From: Acestrorhynchus altus
Lineage: Eukaryota; Chordata; Actinopteri; Characiformes; Acestrorhynchidae
Direction: 5' to 3'
Length of the DNA stretch: 64,000 nucleotides
Assembly (NCBI GenBank): GCA_034509495.1
Contig: CM067521.1
Location: 25,311,321 to 25,375,320 of the forward strand
Part shown: piece after piece, positions 1-64,000 of the stretch
Numbering within the stretch: position 1 is the stretch's first letter
How the letters are laid out: each line of letters begins with the position of its first letter
Translations under genes and position numbers: made by a program
The notes under the pieces: generated by a model
Databases searched by the model: none
What the model saw: the letters and a program-made list of their open reading frames with translations, nothing else
What the model was told of the DNA's origin: nothing

Positions 1-215
1 GGTGGTGGTGTGTTAGTGTGTGTTGCTGGTTCGAGTGGATCAGACACAGCAGTGCTGCTGGAGTGTTTAAACCCCTCAGTGTCACTGCTGGATCGAGAAC
101 AGTCCACCGACCAGAAACGTCCAGCCGACAGCATCCTGTGGTCAGCGTCCTGTGAGCACTGATGAAGGACTTGCAGAACACTCCAGCAGCACTGCTGTGT
201 CTGATCCACTCGAGA
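1..215. mobile_element. Foldback MITE family A, truncated copy
   Basis: Matches the arm and part of the core of the complete copy at 18579-19125: 'ggtggtggtgtgttagtgtg' followed by the cagcagtgctgctggagtgt block, then a shortened core and the start of the opposite arm (ctccagcagcactgctgtg). It runs off the left edge. No coding capacity. Lies in the intron after the D2 exon. Confidence 0.8.
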
Positions 216-283
216 GTACAATTGTACAAAATCAGTAAGAGAAGGTTGTGTGAGTGTTACTGATGTGTGTATGTGTGACTCAC

Positions 284-58642
<58,359 letters not shown>

Positions 58643-59964
58643 CTGAGAATGGGGAGGACAGGGAGGACAGAGAGGACATCAGGTGCAGAATATCGAGTAT
58701 GTCGCATCACATTGTGAAGATATGCTCTTATATAGAACCATATTACATATATATCGACTGTATACTGTCTGTATATTGAACACTGCACACAGAGCTTCAG
58801 CACGTATAGGACTGCATTTGTGTTTATAGTACTTATCAAATAATTCAAAAAATTAGAAAAGGATCTATACGAGACACTCGCCAGACACGGTTCATTTCAG
58901 GAGGTCCTAGGCTCCTCAAATCTGTCTTCATTTGAGATGTAAATATGAGCAGAATTTAGATATTGTATGAGCTATAATGAAATGTTCTTTGCTTATAAGG
59001 ACTAAATTCAGAGTATTTTTGAGTGAAAATGCAATACTTTTGATGAGCTATTTATAATATTTTGATTGACAAGGACGTTTATAATAATAAAGTCTCTAAA
59101 ATACTTGACAGTGGTCCAAATAAAATTACAAAAATTTGCAATATCCTTTATTATTTATGAATCATGAAAAATAAACTGGGATTTCATTCATTTGGAAGGA
59201 GTGTATGTATGATATCATCTGGGAATTCTCTTTCTAATTTATTTTTATGGAAACCTGCTTCCGTTGTCAGAATATGTGCTTTGTCTTAACGCTGTGCTTT
59301 AGGTCTATTTTGGCCATTCGGCTGCTTCTTTGATCAATCCAACATCCAAATCCAACTTCTTTTCCCAGTATTTCAGGGAAGTCTATGGTCTTAATAAACG
59401 AACACAGAAGCTGATCATCTTAAGCTTTCCCACTGTCATTATCCCAGAAAGGCCAGAGTCCAGCGCAAAGCTGACCAATTCCCCAGATGTGGCAATCTGT
59501 GAATTTCCCTTCGTAATCCGCCTCAGATTTAATCGCTTATCAGCTGCGAACAAGAGCACCGGCCTGACATATGCTCAGCCTGGCCTCACGCCACAACATA
59601 ACACTTCCGAATGGAAGCGCTTTAGGCTTTTGTGTTGCTGCCCTCTTTCATGTCCTTCTACGGCGCACGCACAAAGGATTTCTCTTTATCAGCAATCAAG
59701 ATAAGCAGAAACGAGACAGAATATGCACGATGGGGATGCAACCGTGACGCAAGCAGAAGGAGATAAATGGCTGGGGTACAACTCAACAACCCACTGACCT
59801 ACATTTCAAACGCAAAGAAACGAAAAGCCAAAAATGAGCAACAATCAGGAATCCTGTTTAAGAGCTCGGGAAAACTCGGCATCTGATTTGGAGAGACGGG
59901 GTTGCAGAAGAGGAAAAAACCAACAAGACAAAAGAAAAAAGCCTACAGCCGTGGAAAGTAGAAT

Positions 59965-59967
<3 letters not shown>

Positions 59968-60029
<62 letters not shown>
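59968..60029. repeat. (CA)n microsatellite
   Basis: About 31 uninterrupted CA units, immediately followed by a unique-looking AT/GC-mixed block. Confidence 0.97.
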
Positions 60030-60031
<2 letters not shown>

Positions 60032-60753
60032 TTCTGCCATTGGGCCGCTTATGCAATTGCGGCCTTTAAAAATTAATTGCCAATCAGAGACCAGGCGCGA
60101 GTCAGCCGAGACTTCAAAGTCTCCCTGAAAGGCCAAATTAATGGTCTCGTAACACATTCGCACAGCTCAGGGATGGAGCTCAGCTGACTGTGTGCACTCC
60201 AAGACCCTCCGAGAAGGGATGTTTGGAGGGATGAAAGACGGTTTGTGCAGGGTCTCTGCGTAACTATTAAAAGAGGAGTTTAGCTAAAAAAATAACAAGT
60301 CAAATTACATCAAAATGTAGACAAACATCCAAGGAACGTTTCACAGTCTGAACTTTGCTTCTTCAGCTTTGCTCTGGATCCACGAAGCTGCACAAATCAT
60401 AAATCAGATGTTCTTCTGTGATTTTACACAGTAAAGACATGGCCATACTGAGTTTTTGCATTTCGTTACAACTGATGTCACAGAGCAGCTACAGAAATCA
60501 AAAATAAGAAGGTGAAGAACAAAGGAAACAAAGGATAAAGACAGAACCCCGTGGGGAAGGAACCAGGCTCACAAGGGGAGACCCCTCCTCATATGGTCAA
60601 CTATTATACATAGTTAGACACTGGACCACATGTGGGACCAGGCTGCTTCCCTGACCACCAGGCCACGGCTGAAATGTCTTCACCCAGAAGTCATGTTTGC
60701 AAAATGAAATTCAATGCATGGAATTTGCAGACAAACTCTAAGCCTGACCAGGC

Positions 60754-60960
60754 CAGAATGACCCACCACCCACATCATATCTGCTCTGTGGTGGTCCTGT
60801 GGGGTCCTGATCATTGAAGATCAGGGTGAAAGGAGGAGAATAAAGTCTGCAGAGAAACAGATGAACTACAGTCTGGAATTATAGAACCACAAAGATCTCC
60901 TGTGTGATCAGAGGAGCTGATAGGATGGACAGAGAGAGGAGAAACGAGGAGCATAACCAT
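60754..60960. mobile_element. Foldback MITE family A, outer right end
   Basis: 'gaatgacccaccacccacat', 'gatcattgaagatcagggtg', 'ctacagtctggaattataga' and 'gctgataggatggacagaga'; the core and most arm sequence are lost. Confidence 0.8.
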
Positions 60961-61589
60961 CATATTTACAAATTCTGCCATATTTGCACACTGTTCCGCA
61001 GAAGATCTGCTCTCTGGATTCGTCTCCTGATGAGGCAGAGGGGAATGCGGTGGAGGACTGTGAGACGGAGGGAGAGAAGTCATTGAGATATATGGGTTGC
61101 AGGGTGTGTGTTTAAGTGGGTATACTAACATGGCAGTACTGTGTGCATAGTGTAGTCAGGGTTGGATGAATGGCAATCCCTAAAGGTTAGAGTGGACATG
61201 AGGAATGAGAGAGAGAGCGAGAGAGAGAGAGAGACTGTGGGTAAGGATGTGGCTCACTGGCATGGTAATGGATGAGACTGGAGTCTTTCACACACAAACG
61301 CACACCCACCCACACCCTCACAGCCACAGGGCAAAATTCCCCAACCACAGAGCCATGACCAACCCAGCAAGCCACTGGGTCTCTCTGCCACCCACTGCAT
61401 CTCCTGTACGAGTGAATCAGCAGCAGAAATGAAGACGCTGGCTGAACGACAAACACCCAAACGCCTGCATTTTAACCCCTGCAGGGAGTGAACGCACCCG
61501 GCAAAATCAATTTCACTCTTCTAAGCTGTCGAGGTATAATGACAAATCATGCCAAACAGTCCTGCATGCCTCTGCATTCAGTGGGGTAT

Positions 61590-63010
61590 TTTACGGTGAA
61601 TCAAATGAATCAGTTATTTGACTTGGTTTGAATCAAACATTCAGATATTGCTGTGACATATGGTGATTCAAACGAGTCAGATCTGTGGTGATTAAATGAG
61701 TCAGAGAATTCATCTGGTGTGTTTTACGGTGATTCAAACATATCAGCTTTGTTGTGAATTGATTTATTCAATCATTCACTTAGTGTGTCTTACAACGATT
61801 CACATGAATCAGCTCTGTGATCTAATCTATTAACTGGTGTCTTATGGTGATTCAAATTGATTCAAATGAATCGGTTCTCTGGTGAGTTGAATAAAGCAAA
61901 CATTCATTTGGTGAATCATCTTTTTTTGTGTTTTATTCTAATTCAAGTTTGATATTCTATTCTAACCAAGTACAGACGGAAGCTTTGGCACGAACAGGGC
62001 TGTGAATGCTCTAAGATGATTCACCTGAATCAAATGAGTGTTCACACTATGGTGATTCAAATGAATCAAATGAGTCACCAACAACAAATCAAATGTCTTC
62101 ACTGGCTTCACACTATGGTGATTCAAATGAATCAAATGAGTCATCAACAACAAATCAAATGTCTTCACTGGCTCCACACTATGGTGATTCACATGAGTTG
62201 TTTTGGAACGTCAAATTAAATGCAATTAAACTGAATCATTTATGAAGCTTCATGATGATCTGAATTGAAGTCATCTGGTGAGTCATGGCGAGTCATTTGA
62301 TTTGTGTCTTGTCATTCAGACAAATCATTTCAGAATGCCGTACAGTAAACCGACTGAACCAACCAATCCTTTGATGATTCAAATGAATCTCTGGTGATAT
62401 GAATGATTCAAATGTTTACATGTGAACTTGGCTGAGATGTATGGAGCTCCAGTATTTAAGGATGATGAAGTCTGAAATGTTTGGTGAACATGTTCTTCAA
62501 ATGCTTTGAAGTGATTCAAATGTAGGGTCTCTGCGGGTATTCCATGGCATTGACGATATCGATGCATCTTTTATTATATTATCATATTATGCATCTTTTA
62601 TTTATTGATGTTTATATATATTTTTATTTCTAAAACAGTTCAATTCAAATAATAAATGCTTTCCCCTAATACCATATCTACACTCTGTGGGTATGAATTA
62701 TACAGTTACATGTCTTATGGTGCCATTAATCAATCCCTTCTATGGTGTCTCAAATGAATCGAGCACATAAATGAATATAAATGAATCAGGCGGTTGGAAT
62801 GAATCAATTCGTTTTGTGTGTGTCAAATCAGTCAAACGAATCAGTCAAAATCAGACTCAGACGAGTCAGAGAACCAAGTAGAGGTGGAAACAGTGGTGTG
62901 AACAGGGCTGTGAATGTTCTAAGATGATTCAAATGAACAACCAATCAGATGTCTTCACTGGCCCCACACTAGGGTGATTCAAATGAATCAAATGAGTCAA
63001 CAACCAATAT
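61590..63010. repeat. Field of 'gattcaaatgaatca' motifs with a 66-bp tandem
   Basis: More than 25 variants of tgattcaaatgaatca / aatgagtca scattered over 1.4 kb. At 62043-62195 they form a clean 66-bp tandem (cacactatggtgattcaaat starts at 62043, 62109 and a partial at 62175). Related text recurs at 62925-63005. Confidence 0.8.
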
Positions 63011-64000
63011 GATTATATGATACAGATATGAATTATGAAGCGATTCTTCTGCGGTTACATTAAAATGCCCCGAACTGTCCTTTGTTTTAGAGGGTTTGGC
63101 CAGTGAGCTCTGACCTTTAGGCTTGATGCAACGTTACCGTAACATATTTTATATCTATGTTATTGACTAATTGAAAGTGTGTAAGTTTGTAAAGGCTTGA
63201 TGTAACTGGAGCACGAACTGTAATCTCAACCTGAACTCAGATTAAAGTTTACAAGGCGTAAGAACAAAGGGATTCATGCACACATTAAAGTTTCAGTCCA
63301 GATGCAGCCCCCCCCCCAGAGCTCGGGCAGCCTGGGCATACAGCCTGCCGTGATGCCCGTTGCTGGGGGCTGCACTTATGTTCACACAAACCTGCTCTGT
63401 CTCCAAACATGAACATTTTCACACAGCTGATGCCCCACACCTCTCCTAATGTGTGCTTAAATATTAAGTAAGAGCATCTCGGGAACTTAAGGGATGATTA
63501 GTGAAGACGACAGATGGGCAAGAAGGGGCTGTGAAGGGGGGTCAGGAGCTCTGAAGCTCCAGCAAATTCTCAGAGCAGCTCTGAACAGGAACTCACGTTA
63601 CATCATTCCCAGCTCCAGCTCCAGGGTTTGATCTGTGACAGGTTCTGAGGTGGATTTGCATGAGTTTGCTCTTTCAGATGATCACTTCTAACGCAATCCA
63701 TCTTCTTCTGAGTGTTGGAGAGAGTCTATGTCCAACCGTACTGCCTGTACCTTCATAATAACCATTCCTCTCAGACATCTCAGATGATGTTGTAGAAGGG
63801 TTTTGGTCCTAGAAGTTGTAGAATTTTCTGCTTCTCACCACCCATGCCATCCCAAACAGAGGAAGTTCAGATCAGGTCTGGACTCCTGGGTGGTCAGATT
63901 CATTGTTCTAAGAATGTCAGCAGCCTCAGCAGTTTCTCTCGATCAAATGTTCTTCTTTTTGCGTGATTGCTTTACTCAATAAGACCTTCGTGACCATCTC

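Larger units (their letters stand above)
58643..64000 (-). other. Upstream ptprg intron, continues past the window
   Basis: 5.4 kb without an exon I can find. Holds (CA)n 59968-60029, a foldback MITE scrap, (GA)n 61206-61234, the 'gattcaaatgaatca' field, and unique-looking blocks at 59290-59710 and 60030-60180. The next upstream CA-like exon should lie beyond 64000. Confidence 0.6.

Noticed and set aside
59330..59704. 124-codon open frame without low complexity
   Set aside because: No recognisable family, no splice or promoter context, and plus strand inside the gene; treated as candidate noncoding sequence only.

Overview
The window is animal, almost certainly teleost fish, nuclear DNA. It is intron-dominated, dense in (CA)n/(GA)n microsatellites, and full of decayed Tc1/mariner copies, foldback MITEs, tRNA-derived SINEs and LINE2-type 3' tails. 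The repeat families look ostariophysan (characin/catfish type) to me, but that is a guess from memory and not a database result. There is no prokaryotic content, CRISPR array or operon.

One gene accounts for all coding sequence I can support: a partial ptprg (receptor-type tyrosine-protein phosphatase gamma) on the minus strand. I reconstructed 18 consecutive exons from 58642 down to 284. All have AG/GT borders, and the reading phase matches at all 17 junctions, giving 924 complete codons. In transcript order they encode the C-terminal half of the carbonic-anhydrase-like domain (2 exons), one fibronectin III domain (2 exons), a 50-bp linker exon, a Ser/Thr/Pro-rich then acidic spacer (2 exons), the transmembrane exon, two juxtamembrane exons, the catalytic phosphatase domain D1 (8 exons, 10157 down to 3933) and the first exon of D2 (377-284). 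The 5' end (signal peptide, first half of the carbonic-anhydrase-like domain) lies beyond 64000. The rest of D2 and the 3' UTR lie before position 1. Introns range from 124 bp to 11.3 kb. I found no second gene inside them.

Region by region on the plus strand: 1-10160 holds the D1 exons, a 51-bp minisatellite and a Tc1 remnant. 10160-26050 holds the juxtamembrane and transmembrane exons with long introns carrying a complete foldback MITE, SINE and LINE fragments and a 57-bp minisatellite. 26050-31157 has a huge (GT)n/(CA)n pair, a 0.9-kb interstitial telomere-like block and a 0.77-kb 50-bp satellite. 31157-38390 holds the spacer and fibronectin exons. 38390-58642 holds two very long introns rich in Tc1 remnants and 'ttgct'-type repeats. 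58643-64000 is upstream intron with a 'gattcaaatgaatca' repeat field.

The window contains no obvious new biological system. The most interesting signals concern how this gene coexists with its repeats. Simple repeats sit in the polypyrimidine/branch region of 11 of 18 splice acceptors. One fibronectin exon is bracketed by complementary (UG)n and (CA)n tracts. A 305-bp intron in the spacer is flanked by a 10-bp direct repeat that overlaps both splice sites, which could mark intron gain. A foldback MITE ends about 20 bp from a splice donor.
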